Assembly (NCBI GenBank): GCA_027605045.1
Contig: JAQFWX010000083.1
Span: 1 to 64,000, forward strand
Length of the DNA: 64,000 nucleotides
Direction: 5' to 3'
Source: Phallus indusiatus
Taxonomy: Eukaryota > Basidiomycota > Agaricomycetes > Phallales > Phallaceae
Each line of letters begins with the position of its first letter. Position 1 is the first letter of the stretch. This document shows positions 44,701 through 57,041 of the stretch, one piece after another. The notes below the pieces were generated by a model. That model was given only the letters and a program-made list of their open reading frames with translations. It did no database searches and was not told the DNA's origin. The translations under genes were made by a program, and so were the position numbers.

Positions 44701-46310
44701 GGAGACTGCGTTTTGTACGCGGAGGTCTGGAAATAGACGGGGTAGAAGCACTGACTACTGTGTTTGGTAAAGTCGCGCTATGCGTATGAGAATGATGAGC
44801 ATGCGCAGGTCTCGGAGGGTCGGGAGATGTCTGGTTTGAGGGTGTGTGGTAAGCTTGCACGGAAGGACTGCTGTGTGCATGAATGACGGTCGAAGGCAGC
44901 GGTAGAGTAGTACTACGATTGTCTTGACTGGAGGAGGAAGGAGAAGTCGATTGGATGAATGGATCAGAATGGGACATAACTATGGGCGATTGCTGGATAG
45001 GCATGTGGGGACGAGACACACTTGAACTCGAGGAAGAGGAAGAAAAGACGTGAGGTAAGCTGGGTCGTCGTTCAGTGTAAGCGTATGAAGGGGGAGAAGA
45101 TGAGAGGTTGTTGGATGATGATTGTGATTGTGGCGGGACGGGATTTTGTGCGGTGGAGGTGGTAGCATTTCCAAAGGTAAATTTTGCAGGCGAAGGCGGA
45201 GGTGATTTACGAAACGAGAAATTTGAACTCGAGTTAGGAGATAACGGAGGAGGAATACGCCTTGGGCTAACAGATGAACCCATGGATAAAAGGTTTTCGA
45301 GACTGCGCTTAGCACCGACGCGGCCCATACTTGAAGGTATTGATGTTGACGGATTACCACCGGAGGGAGAATTAGTCGTAGTCGGAGGAGCGAAAATAAC
45401 ATCATCGTCGGGTCTTTGAATGCCCAGAAGAGTGCCAACTTTGCTTTGATGAGATCGCAATGTCTGACTGCTTTGACTCTTGTTAAACTCCTTCTCTTTC
45501 GCCTTTTCGTTCTCGTAGTATTCTCTGATGACAACGCGAAGGCTGTCCGTGGGAGGAGAAGATGAGAGAGGTTGTGAGCCTGGAACGGTGGTGCTTGGTG
45601 GAAGAAGATCTAGAGGTGTAACACCGCGTTTGTCCGGGATGTGAGGCGCGGCGCCAGCTGCCAACAAAAGTCGAGCGACTCCAGCGTTATTGTGAGCGCA
45701 AGCATAGTGAAGAGGAGTGGAACCGGGGTTAAGAAGTGCTTCAGATCGATCAGGCGGAATTGAACTATCGGGAGACGCTGCATTTTTATACGAGACAAAG
45801 ATAAGCTCGCCTTCGAAGGTCATGCATGAACCGCAAGAGAAACAACGTACAAATGAGACTACTTGAGGAGGAGACTGCTCTTAATTTCATCTCTCTCTTC
45901 TCCACGTATTGTCTAAAAAAAATAACGGAAAAGAAAATATAATGTTAAATTAGAAACGTTCATGACCAATATGAAACAGACAGCAATGTTACAGACCTTC
46001 CGAGATTAACGTCAGCTCCTTTCTCAATTAGCAAGCGAGTGACATGTTCAGAACCTCCCGCAGCGGCTGCATGCAATGCTGTTATCCCGTCCCATACAGT
46101 GTCAACAGGCTGCCCTTCGGAAAGAGCGTATTCGACGAGGCCGACGTTCCCGGAGTGAGCCGCCTGGTGAAGACCTAAAAAAGCATCTGAAAACGCCAAG
46201 TTCGTTACATAAATCAATAAATTTATTGCCTAAACCTGTTTTTCAGCAAGTGAAAACTCACATTGAGGATCGAAATATGGGTTATTTCGTGCCTCTCGTC
46301 TGGACGGCAT
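41789..46310 (-). CDS. Ankyrin-repeat protein with long disordered Ser-rich region
   Basis: Start ATG at 46310 (MPSRREARNNPYFDPQ), stop at 41789. Exon 1 is short; exon 2 carries ankyrin repeats (LGLHQAAHSGNVGLVEYAL, then DGITALHAAAAGGSEHVTRL). A third (GSTPLHYACAHNNAGVARLL, then KRGVTPLDLL) lies in the large exon beginning near 45810, and the splice between is uncertain (an intron ending cttcgaag is my best guess). A long Ser/Pro/Thr-rich, low-complexity region of more than 900 residues follows. It includes a run of Glu and Asp encoded near 44150-44230 and basic or acidic heptad-like stretches (KEKDKIKDARDKDKD, ERRAKAKERMMWTQRN) near 42600. The order of N-terminal ankyrins plus a serine-rich tail recalls the TORC2 subunit Avo2, but this is only an architectural comparison. 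Many strands of the other orientation are open here and are shadows. Confidence 0.78.
44135..44250 (-). repeat. Acidic simple-sequence tract in the ankyrin gene
   Basis: A run of ctt, cct and cat triplets (tcctcttcttcctcctcttc and similar) on the plus strand encodes an uninterrupted Asp/Glu/Ser stretch in the minus-strand protein. Such triplet tracts tend to vary in length between strains. Confidence 0.6.
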
Positions 46311-47335
46311 TCGAGAAATCGTAGAAGGATCCTTGGACAAGCGCCCATCCCCAGCTTTGAGCGTATCAAGGAACCCGAGATGACTAATCAAAGCAATCGG
46401 ATCACCAGGACCATGTCATAAACAGCGTTCTCAATGATCAGTGAATCTTCACATAATACAATATAGTCTAGCAAACATTTTGTATCTTCGTAGTGGCTTG
46501 AGGTTTCAATTTAGACACAAATGCCTCAAATTTTGCGCCTCAAGAGTCGCGTTCGTCACAAAGTTGACCAGTGTCCAGAATTGGTATTGGCATGCAACAA
46601 GTTGCCAACTCCCGCGTCGTAACGGCGTCTTTGGAATGGAAGACCAAAAAACAATTGAGATCTATAAATACAAGAGATTACATCAGAAAGTAATCTTTAG
46701 GTTTCCAAGTCAATTCCTTGGGTTTACCGCTCAGACGTAAATACTTGATTTTGATCCTAATTGAAAATTAAGGAGTCAAAACAAGTACCACGAAAATGGG
46801 GCGACAAAAACCTTGAGTTTTTCGTCCGGGTCACTTCACGTACATGAATGGACCCAAGATTAGACAAGCTTCGCCTCCTTGAAAACGCTATGAGAGGTTG
46901 AGGATCATACATTGTAATGGACGACGTATTTCAGTAAGGAAAGAACATTGTATGTAATTTTCATTTAAATCTTGCCAAAACTTCGAGATAGCGCTACGCA
47001 TGTCGTTCACAGTTACAGAAGACATTACGTTGTTAAGCAAACTGATAAGGACACCGTGCGTCGGCTGACCTGACTCCGAACTCGCGAGTCGCGAATCGGT
47101 AAAGAGTGGCAAAGAGTGGCGAGTTGATCAGATAACGATGTGAACTAACTAGATTTTCAATAAAGAATGGATTTATCAAAATCATGAAATGTTAATGCTG
47201 AGACAGTCGTAAGAGAAGAAATTTGCTATCGCGGAGTGGTACTAAGTAGCAGACGCTGCGGCTCAGCGCTCCGAATCAGTGCTGACCAAAGCTTACTTGT
47301 TCTTGAGTCTTGACGTCAACTGAAAACCCATAGTC
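46311..47335. other. Intergenic region
   Basis: About 1 kb separates the divergent ankyrin and HNH genes, so it holds both promoters. A short tandem (gtaaagagtggcaaagagtggc) occurs near 47098-47120. No supportable gene. Confidence 0.5.
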
Positions 47336-48741
47336 ATGGCCATGGATGCGTACACCGTTCATTATAAAATAAACTCTCCCAACGCAGAACTTCTCTTAAA
47401 CATTCCCGTATCTGACGTCCAAAATTATTCATATAAGCCTCTTAAGTGGATTTGTTACGCGACCGGAGTGATTCTGGGTGTAGAAGGAGTTTTGTCACCG
47501 TTGAACGAAGACGATGGGGACTTCAATATTGAAGACGGCAATCCAGCTTGTCGGAGACTCTTGTTTACTTCAAGAAGCCCGATTCGTTTTATTGATCTCG
47601 ATGGATTAAACGACCGCGAATCGTCGCAACTCAGCACAGAGACTCGAGCTAGGTTTAGAGACGCCATTAAACAGAGAGATGACCATTGTGTCATCTCTGA
47701 TCACCCTGCCGGAATGTGCATCGCCGCCTATCTGATCCCTCACTCCAAAGGTAGCAAGGTGAGTAGGCCCTTTTTTCTATTAGTGCCGCTTGCTTCATAA
47801 ATCTGTTAAGTATATCCAAGCGCTCTGCCTTTGGAGAACCCAGGGTGAAGAACCACAAATCGAAAGCATAAACAGTGCCCAAAATGGGATATTTATAGAC
47901 GCGGGGATTCACTGTTTTATGGATCAGGGGAGTTTTGCCATTTTAAGGGTGTGTTTACAATCGTAATTCAGGGTATATTAAGTATGATTCAGTACAAGCC
48001 CTTAAGACACCCAATTTCTCTATGAATTGTGAGGACGTGGCACCAGCAGCGAATAATCAGGCCGTTACCCTTCGTTTCACACCTCACTGGTTTATCGAAG
48101 AATCCGAAGAAAGCCGCAGGCACACGCTTTACTCGGGAGACTGCCGATATCCGCTACATCTGGAAGGGCATTGGCCTGAAGATTGGCCCCCAGATTTTCT
48201 TTGGGATTTCGTCTATGGTATCGTTGTCGCAAATAAGTACGGAGTCGCTCAGACAATGGAAAAACTCAATGTAGAAGCAGAATATTACTCAAAAGGTATT
48301 ATTACTGCAGCAGAGAAAGATCACACAGAGACCGGCGCTCAGGACAAACACAGCAACCGTGACAGAAATGCTCAAGAACCGAATAAATCAAGAGGAGAAG
48401 ACGGTGCGAGTAGTAGAGATCGAGCACATCAGCACTACATGAATACTTTTGATAAAGTATTTTCATTCTGGATGCACAGTCGATTCGGGCCGCGTGGGCA
48501 GGAGGCGCGTGTAAGAGAGATGGCCGAAATGGAAAAACAAAAAAGGGCGCGACAAGCTGCAAAAGCGAAGGAAGTTAGCGAATGGCAAGAAGAGGTCGCC
48601 ACATCACGGAGTGAAGCTTCCAGCAGTACTCAGTCAACACCGTCCTCTCCATCACTACTAGTACTGGTTCAGAGTTCTCTCGACAGCCATAATTATTCTC
48701 AAAACTCAAAGGCCCGTCTACCTAAAACATTGACTCTATGA
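47336..48741 (+). CDS. HNH_2-type domain protein, probably catalytically altered
   Basis: Three exons: 47336-47758, 47811-47948 and 48007-48741, summing to 432 codons including the stop. Residues 1 to 100 form an N-terminal domain of unknown type. The HNH_2-like core begins at RFRDAIKQRDDHCVISDHP and continues AAYLIPHSKGSK, then YIQALCLW across intron 1, NGIFIDAGIHCFMD and FAILRTPNFSMN. In this family the motif is normally A-H-L/I-x-P-H; here the first His is Tyr (codon 47729-47731). The later Asn and His are present. After residue 190 an Arg/Lys/Glu-rich coiled-coil-like segment (EARVREMAEMEKQKRARQAA) and a Ser-rich tail follow. Agaricomycetes have expanded families of such proteins without known function. 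Loss of nuclease activity is an inference from one residue. Confidence 0.8.
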
Positions 48742-50260
48742 TGTTCGCCTATTATCAAAGACCCCGTATTTGAGCTTTGTTTCGATATGAAAAAGTGTTT
48801 ACGTTAGTGTTATTTCCATTTTAGCTCATAGTGTGTACTACATGTAATTGCTCAAGCCCTCAGTTCGTTCCGTTGTAAAAACTAGTAACGTTGTATCAAA
48901 AAATTCAGCTTATCCTCAGACCGCCACATGATCGTCTTTTCCGTAAATATATCTCTAAACTAAATGTATACTCTAACATGATTGACTTCAACAGAAACAA
49001 GAGTAGTTGCGACATGCTACTTCGATCCACCAATGGATCGGCTGGTGGCGGTTTGTGATAATTCGTTGTGTTCTCCCGGGAACTTTATGTCAAGAAAAAT
49101 GAATGCAAGAAATGGTTTGTGGGCGTTCCGCGAGATGTAAGAAGGTCCAGCGGCAATGTCCACTGCCATTTTCTACCCAGGTGTATGTACAAAACAGGTT
49201 TAGACGGAATCCCAGGACATTCTGCGCGTTGTCTACGTAAGGAAAAAGAATGCTGCGTCTTGGAGATCCAATTCGGCGATTTGAGCAAGTGTCTTGATCT
49301 TCAAAATTCCACGGACCTTCGGGTGAGAGCCGCACCAGTGACCAGTGCTAGTGATAGTCAACCCCTAATCTATGTACATGGCATTTGTCCGATTTGCTTC
49401 AATTCTTGGCATGCCTATAAACCGAGATGAGTGTGGAAAGGGCTGAAGGTCTAAGAAAATGGTACCACTGAAGCCAGAAGTATACGTGGTAGCTAGCTAA
49501 AGACCACCAGATGGATAGTTGTAGGAATGGTCGCATTTGGTTGTCGTAGGTATGGCGTGAGATGAATTTCATTTGTATGTCATACCATGTCAATGCAGTC
49601 AATTCCTTGGCTACCCTGTATTTGAATTTGGAATTCACGGCACGAACGCCTGAACTCGTGACCCAATTGAAGCCAAAATAGCCAACGTTCGATGTGTCTG
49701 TTCTGACATCGCAAATTCCATGTTCCCGAAGAAGGGTCTGGCGAGCGAACGAATTAGATTGTAAAATATGCATATGATGAGTGGCCCTTAAAGTAGCTTA
49801 TTTGGTTGGGGGTGACAGAGAAGCACTATATAGTAACTGCGACTTGGGGTTCGCATCGAGTCAATCGGAAAACGGTCTAGAGTTTGAAGCTGGTAGGGGG
49901 TTATAAGTGTTCCTTCATGCCCATCGTTTGACCGGACACTCCGATGGTGGAGCATCGCCTCATCCACAGACTTGCTCGATGCATCTGGATGGGGTACGGG
50001 GAGCAGCCCAAGAATTGAAATATTGATCGCGTGCTAGTATATGTCATAGGCGGAACCAGAAAAGACGAGAAAAAGAGCACGTGGTTTGGAACAAATGAAT
50101 ACAAACTCCGACATCTGCCGAATAAAAAGACGATGTAAAGTATGACGTGCCCGTGACCGTGTCAGATCCTCTTTACGACAACCATTCCTTTCTGACGACT
50201 ACCGTAACGACCTTTGGCAGTATCCTGAAACGTCTTTAGATCCAATATTAAATAAACACT
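48742..50260. other. Intergenic region of about 1.5 kb
   Basis: A 120-codon plus-strand frame (49068-49430) with several Cys lacks an ATG start and any known motif. The minus strand has only shadow frames. I support no gene. Confidence 0.45.
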
Positions 50261-51533
50261 ATGCCCGACTCGACTTCTTGGAAGGATGGAATATTTCTGA
50301 AGGTTTGCTCGTTCTTTATATGTGACCTTTACATGGATTATTTACAGACTGGTGGCTACACAGCTTGTCAACCTCGTCGCTTATGTGGCCTTTTTGGGTT
50401 CAAATATCTACACTGTAGCTACACCTGAGGATGTTTATCGGACCGCTAAGGAGACGTATTTCACGCCTAGCATATGGGCATACGCCATTTGGTACGTCGT
50501 CCATCGTCTTCTGGAGCAGGGGTACCAAACCATCTGTTACCATGGAGTTTCTATTTCGGTTTCCGGTATTGACATATCATTATAATAACAACAGGTCATT
50601 GATTCACCTCCTCTTACTGGGATTAATTATCTATCAATTCTTCCCTGCCGGAAAGAGAGTCATCATCGACGGAATCAGTTGGCGATTCCCACTCTTGGCG
50701 GTTCTCAGCGCTGTTTTCTTTTACGTCTGGGTAAGTTGAGGTCTCAATCAAATTTGAGTGCCATCCTGATTTTCATCCACAATTACCCAGTCCCGTCAGC
50801 ACTACATTGTCGCCTTTATTTTTGCTCTCCTGGTCAGCTCCACAGTTTCCCACATCTATTACGTTGTCAAGAAATATCATGTTCCTGAGAACTTGAATGA
50901 TGAGTGTATGTCAAACTGCTCTCCGAATGTATGCGCACCTTCTGACGTCACTTTCTATCTTCTTTCTGTTGTGTGTATTAGTATGGGTCCACCTTCCATT
51001 CTCGCTCTACCACGGCTGGACCTGCTTCCTCATCGTTCTCGCCGCTTTCGAAGCCTTTGGAACCAACGCTGCTACTGAAAGGCCTGGAGTTTTCACCAAG
51101 GTATTTGTCTTCCTCGGATTGTGAGTCAACCCTTGCATGCGTGGATAACACCTACGCCTTCGACGTCATTGACGACACTAACGTTGGCTTCTGAAAAGGT
51201 TGTTGCTCGAAACTACATCTGCCGCATATGCGTTCTCAACACCTGAAGGCGATCTCCCGGCTAGTATTGCGATCACCTGGGCACTATTTGCCGTCTTTGA
51301 CAGTGCGTCGACTCCGTTGACTTTCATTTATACTGTAAAGCAGCGTCCAATGAATGAACCATTCTTCTTCCACAGACCAACATGATAAGTTCATCCATTG
51401 GTCCGCACTCGCATTCTCACTCCTCTCCTTATTCTGGGTCTTGAAATCTCTTTATGGCTTGTTCGTCGGGCGTCGCTCACGTCTGACGATTATAAACGAC
51501 GAAGAGAGAGCTCCACTCGTTGGTGGCAATTGA
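50261..51533 (+). CDS. Multi-span membrane protein, conserved fungal family of unknown function
   Basis: Starts at the ATG at 50261 ([14 protein letters not shown]) and stops at 51533. Seven exons are needed. Exon 1 and its intron are short and uncertain, because the obvious donor gtttgc does not preserve frame; a donor nearby (gttctt) does but leaves a 37-nt intron. From exon 2 the protein runs [96 protein letters not shown] and [13 protein letters not shown], then [19 protein letters not shown] and a polar tail. That is about six or seven helices with Trp-rich loops, similar in flavour to the TspO/MBR fold but not proven to be it. All other splice phases fit. It probably sits in a plasma or internal membrane. 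Confidence 0.8.
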
Positions 51534-53983
51534 TGCTTTAGTACCCGTACAGCATCCGCACGTGCGGTTTCATTGCAAGTTCTTCTCCATATCATTTTCG
51601 AACAGGAAATGAAGTTGGGAGCTTCGAGTTCCCTCATCGTTACCTTTATACATGCAAATTTATTCCTTTTCTGTTCCTCCTTTTTCAATTGTTTTATCTG
51701 TCTACCGTCAACAACACTTCCAATTTTTTGTTTTATTCATTTTTAACTGTAATGAGTCCCCAATCAGATGCAAAGTTCTCTCTTGGATTATTATAGTGCA
51801 GCCATATTGTTTTTGTTGTATCCTGTGTACCAAGATACAGCGACTTCATTCATCTGCATTTGTATTGAGCTTTGATTTTCGCTTGCATACTTACCCTTCT
51901 TGCTCAGCATTTGTACTTTGATTTGTTCGTGTTTGAAATACATTGTTATTTGAATTGCGCCGAGTGTCGACTAGGACTTCTCTTAATCTTGAAGCCTTCC
52001 ATATTGGAAGTTTCTCTCGCCTCTGGGAGTCTAGACTAATTTTGACGCCCGTGATAGACCCTTCGACCTGAACTTCATTCGACTACGGCGGATTTCATAC
52101 ATTCTCAAGATAACACCGGTTAGTTCTGGCCAGTCTTGTTCTTATTTCCTTAGTAACCAGGATATTATGTGCTACGTTTTGTAGCTCGAATGTCACCAAA
52201 ATTTCTATCCTGTTATTCAGGATCAAAGAGTCAACCAACCCTCTTCCGAGTATTTTTAGAAGTCCTATTCCTCAAGTTTGGTCATCATTTCTTTTTCAAT
52301 TTAAAGAGTCTAAGGACGCATCAGGTACGGTTTTCCTTATGATGCGTTTCATATATCATTTATGATGCTCCGGACCAGATCATCCCCAACGCGATTTTGG
52401 CTTGTGATATTCCATCTCTTCAATGTCCCACAGGCTGCCGTGACTCTCGACCTCTTAACGTCCTTGCCCAAACAGTGTCCAACTTCTTTACAGACAATTT
52501 TGTCGTCACAAAATCGTTGAAAGTGATGCGGAAAATTGGCGAGCGTTTACGATTACATCAAGGATGCTCACCAGCTGCCCGAACTAGTAACCACTCAAAG
52601 CCGCAAATCTCTGACAGCACTGTGTTATTGGACCAACCCGGACCCTTCAGTTGCGCACGCTGGTATTGCATTCAGGCTTTATCCAACACCCTGACTCCGC
52701 TTGTTTGAGCATAATAATGAAGACCCTACAGGCAGAATCCCATCTGAAACCGGGAGATACCGAATCAAGAAATGTGAAACGGATGAAAACTATCGAACAA
52801 GATGCCAAGCAGCAGCAACTGTCACGAATGAACGTACGGACTTGTTCATTTTAAACCTCTTGCGTTTAGTGCACCGGTTAGCGGCCTCGAACTGCTGAAA
52901 ATGGAAAGAGCACTCAATAGGGGTTCAAGAAACAATTGAGGGGTGCGAGGACGTCTGAGTAAGCCATTTTATTATCCGTTTCGATTCCGGTGAAACGGCC
53001 CACTAGCACCTTGATATCCCATGACGATATGAGCAAAAGATGCTTGCGGGGACTTATTTTACCGACGCGGTTTTGTGAAAAGCGGAAGTTGACAGATGGG
53101 ACACAGTTTTGAAGGCCTCGGAGCCGAGGACACTGCATACAGCTTAGGTTTTTGCCGACGCGGATAAGATTAGAAAAGTGGGGGAGACGATGAGGATACT
53201 GAACATTTTAGGATAGGAAATTTTAAATCTAAGATTGCCGCAGACATTGAAGACTCGGTTCACTTTGGTCTTGCCCCTACGACAGTAGGAAAATAATGTC
53301 CCACGCAACTGAAAGAGGATCATTTGTGTATCTCATTATGCCCAATCTACTCGACCCTGGCGGAACTTGGCGGGCCCATCAAATGCATGTACATTTATGT
53401 ACGTACGTATTCAAGTTGGGTATTGCAACGGAAGTAAATTGTAATGCAACGCGGCAGGTTCAAAACTTGGTCTGGAAGTTAGGCTTAAATATATGTGTTT
53501 AACATACACGGGCGGACGGATGGATAAACTGAATGGTGGAGAGAGTGCCTCAGGAGTAACGCAGGAAAGATACGGGAACCAGCGACTATGTGTTTGGGAA
53601 AATAGAGATAGAACTGGGGGGGAAACCTCGTTGCTTTTTTACAAATACTAGTAGTGAGTTTTTCTTTATATACATGGTTGAGACAATAAAGTCCGCTATG
53701 AATAATGATGCCGAAAAACGTGTCGTGCGCGTCGTACAACGTGACTTGAGGCGATGGCAATTATGGCGCGTTTCGGAACTTTCCATGCGTAGCTCGTCTC
53801 GGATCACGTCAATGGTCCCAAAAATATCATCTACGTTTGGGATCGCGCTAGGGATCTCCAAGACTAAATGTCGTCAACAGGGTTTAGTACCATATGTGAT
53901 ACATAAAAAGGTCAGGTTCAAAGTACGTCCGGTCAACGGTTCGCTCTCCCCGTCCGCTTTCGATCATCTCCTGACTTTTTCAA
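51534..53983. other. Intergenic region of about 2.5 kb
   Basis: Contains T-rich stretches (51640-51900) and short frames. One plus-strand stretch near 52560-52700 (in one frame ALCYWTNPDPSVAHAGIAF) looks coding-like but is open on neither side, so it may be a gene remnant. No supportable gene, repeat or RNA. Confidence 0.4.
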
Positions 53984-56199
53984 ATGCTGTCTTCACTTCA
54001 CTTGCAATACTCTAGACCGGTGATCGTGACTCTAGTCCTATGTGGTGCTATCTGTACGGCGGTGGTTTATCGGGGTGTAAGCAGTTTGCGAACGAGAATT
54101 CCAAAAGGTCCGTCCTGTAGTCTGAAAGAAAATATGGTGTTGAACGACGATATGGTTTCCAGGCTTGAAATATCCACCTGGACCCCCTCAACGATTCTTC
54201 ATCGGAAATCTTACTGATCTTCCAACCAAACAGAATTGGAAAACTTTCCATCAATGGGCTCAGACGTATGGTAAGGCTGAATCTTGTTCACGATGGCATT
54301 GCCTATTCAAAACGTACTTGACACTTCAGGTAATCTCACATATCTCAACATATTCGGCACATCTCTTCTTTTCGTCAACTCCTATAAACTTCAGAATGAG
54401 CTGTTTGAGAAGCGAGGCGCTATATATTCAAATCGTTTCCAGTCAACCATGTTACATGATCTGTAAGACTCTATGTTGCAGTTCCGATATTTAATCCTTA
54501 GTCATAATCTTTAAAAGTGGCGGTTTCGATTGGAGCGTTGCAACACTTCAATATGATGATCTTTGGCGTCGGCATCGTGGATTCTTACATCAGGCTCTTA
54601 ACAAGAGTGCTTTTACGCAGTATCGAGGAACTATAGAAAGACATGCTAGGTTGGTTTGCTCATCACGTCATCTCAACTTGCATTCAAAAAGACTACTACC
54701 AGGACGTTCCTACTCCGTTTATATGAATCCCCTGAGAACTTTTTGGAGCACTCAAGACACACACTTGGGGCCTTCACTTTAGAGGTGCATAAAACTCTAT
54801 TTCTATTTAATGAGATTTGAGAAATGAATACTGGGAATACAGATGACATACGGGCTCAAAATTGCACGAGATAATGACCCTTATATCGTAACAGCCGAGA
54901 GCGCAGCGCGAATAATCGGACAGGTTTCTCAGCCTGGAGCTTTTTACGTCGACTTTTTACCCATATGTACGTTTGAATGAAATTTGAAAGATCACATGTT
55001 TGACGAAACATCTTTTATTCAGTGAAATACGTCCCCTCGTGGTTCCCGGGAGCAGGATTCAAACATACAGCTCAGAGATTGAATCAGTATCTTCAAGACA
55101 TGATACACATTCCATTCAATTCTGTCAAAAATTCCATGGTAAATTTATAATACTGGAGATATGGTTTGAGTAATACTAAGAGCGTTTTCTGAATGCAGAA
55201 AACAGGAAAGGCCGCACCGTCCATCGTGTCCACCATTCTTGAAGATCTCCAAACTGGGCAAGACAAGGTTGAAAATTACGAAGACGAGGAAGAAGTCCTG
55301 AGAAACATCAGCGGGGTTATTTATCTGGGAGGAATAGATACAGTATGTGCATTTGGAACTTCGGAAGGCGTGTGATTTTGACTTTTACTGTCATCCGCGA
55401 ATAGACAGAATCTGCCCTTCAATCCTTTTTCCTAGCCATGATCCTCTACCCAGAGGTCCAAAAAGTAGCTCAAAGAGAACTGGATAACATAATCGGCCCC
55501 AAGGCTTTGCCATCGTTCCAAGACAGAGATAACCTTCCGTATATCGATGCTATGGTGAAAGAGACGTTACGATGGCATCCTGTTGCTCCCTGCGGATTCC
55601 CTCATTTGCTGAAAGAAGATGATGTTGTTGGGGATTATTTTATTCCCAAAGGCACAGTTGTTATGGGTAATATATGGTACGGCCTACATGAATATTTTCT
55701 AAAGGAAATGAGAATTGGAATAACGGCTTTTTCCTCAGGGCGCTGCTACATTCTCCCGAGTACGGAGACGATGTCGATGATTTCAACCCAGCTCGATTTT
55801 TGAAAGGTGATGTCAAAGATCCTGACGTTGCTTTCGGATTTGGAAGAAGGTATTGAAAAGAGAAAAGGGATTTAACTGCTTTCGTTTCAAGGCTGACTGA
55901 TAATGTTCCAGAGTATGTCCAGGAAGATGGATGGCCGATAGTGAACTCTTTATCTTGATAGCGTCGGTTTTACATGCGTTCAAAATCGAACCGCATGAGA
56001 CTGAAGTGCCCTCGAGGGATGACTTTATTTCGGGTGTTATATCGTAAGAGATGCTTGTAATTTACGGTATCTAAACACTGGGTACTGATGACTCTCGATG
56101 TACGATAGGATTCCTAAACCGTTCAAATGTCGACTGAGACCGAGACATTCTGAGGCAGAAGCGTTGCTAGTTCAGCTTTCTCATGAGTTGCACGAGTGA
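53984..56199 (+). CDS. Cytochrome P450 monooxygenase, agaric type
   Basis: Starts at the ATG at 53984 with a short N-terminal anchor (PVIVTLVLCGAICTAVVY), then the proline hinge KYPPGPPQRF. At least ten small exons follow, spliced with GT-AG introns. The helix C region is WRRHRGFLHQALNKSAF. The I helix carries GGIDTTESALQSF, with an intron between DT and T. The K-helix ExxR motif is KETLRWHPV. The PERF region is DDFNPARFL. The haem motif FGFGRRVCPGRW spans an intron. Cys as the haem ligand and all invariant residues are present. The wording fits the large agaric clans related to O-methylsterigmatocystin oxidoreductase-like P450s. It would oxidise a hydrophobic substrate at the ER membrane using a P450 reductase. 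No biosynthetic core enzyme lies next to it. Confidence 0.93.
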
Positions 56200-57041
56200 A
56201 CCACTAAATTTTCACTTTTTCCACCATAAATGTGTACATACATATTGTTCTATGCACCTCCTTTTCTCTTGAGCATATCGAAACTGATTTCTATGCTCCG
56301 AGTGAAATTTGCAGAAGTACGGATGATCATCCTCAAATGATCCTACCCCTTCCTACTCGCGTAACGGTTAACCCTTCGATATCAAACTCAGACTTGGCTC
56401 AGGGTTGGCTAAACGACGCGTCGAAATTTCAAAATTTTGAAGGAAACGGCTAGATTTCAGCAAGACTCAGGACAAACCAACGTGTCGTGTCTTTCAACGT
56501 GTCTTTCAACCACTGCCATTTGGCATTACATAAGAATACCCCCGTGATTAAAAAATTCCACCGTCTTACGTAATCAAACTATTTTTTTTCTTTCTTTTTT
56601 TGCCTCCCTCTTGGTCAGGAACGTTTCCGGTGCATGATTGGTAAACGATTTCTTTTTTTTTTTTGTTTTCAAAGCTGTATTCTACTTTTAGACGCTGTCT
56701 CTCAAGTAATTATTTTTTCCCCTTTTTCAGTTGTTCCGTACGAATATTTCAATATTCCACGCATACCAACCAACACTGCTGCGGCAAGGACCCGACGGTT
56801 CCTGGTTTCATTTGAAAGCCAACAGCGACCATTTCAAGCCATTTCATGATCAGGCTGGACGGATCTGTGATGAAATGGTAATCATACAATCAGAAACGAC
56901 CCGTCGTCCTGAGTTAGGGTTCAGCGTTCTGATTGGTCAGTCAGCTGAGACTACGACTAAGGAAGAAGAAGCTCGGCGGGCGGGTTGCAGCGCCTTCTCC
57001 TCGCATTCCTGTCTCACCATTCTCTCTTTCTCCTTTCTCTC
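56200..57041. other. Intergenic region, probable 5' leader of PLB 2
   Basis: About 840 bp with T-runs (56581-56663). Plus-strand codons 56961-57041 are in frame with PLB 2 and encode a hydrophobic stretch, discussed with that gene. No other gene is visible. Confidence 0.45.

Noticed and set aside
43962..45534. Several long plus- and minus-strand frames over the ankyrin gene's serine-rich exon
   Set aside because: They are shadows of the 641-codon coding frame and carry repetitive residues only (Ser, Pro and Leu runs).
49068..49430. Cys-rich 120-codon plus-strand frame
   Set aside because: It lacks an ATG and any signal peptide; a faint resemblance of its DLSKCL wording to a frame at 62200 is too weak to count as a repeat.
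52397..52900. Possible gene remnant in the 51.5-54 kb gap
   Set aside because: One frame shows coding-like wording, but stops lie on both sides and no family is recognisable.
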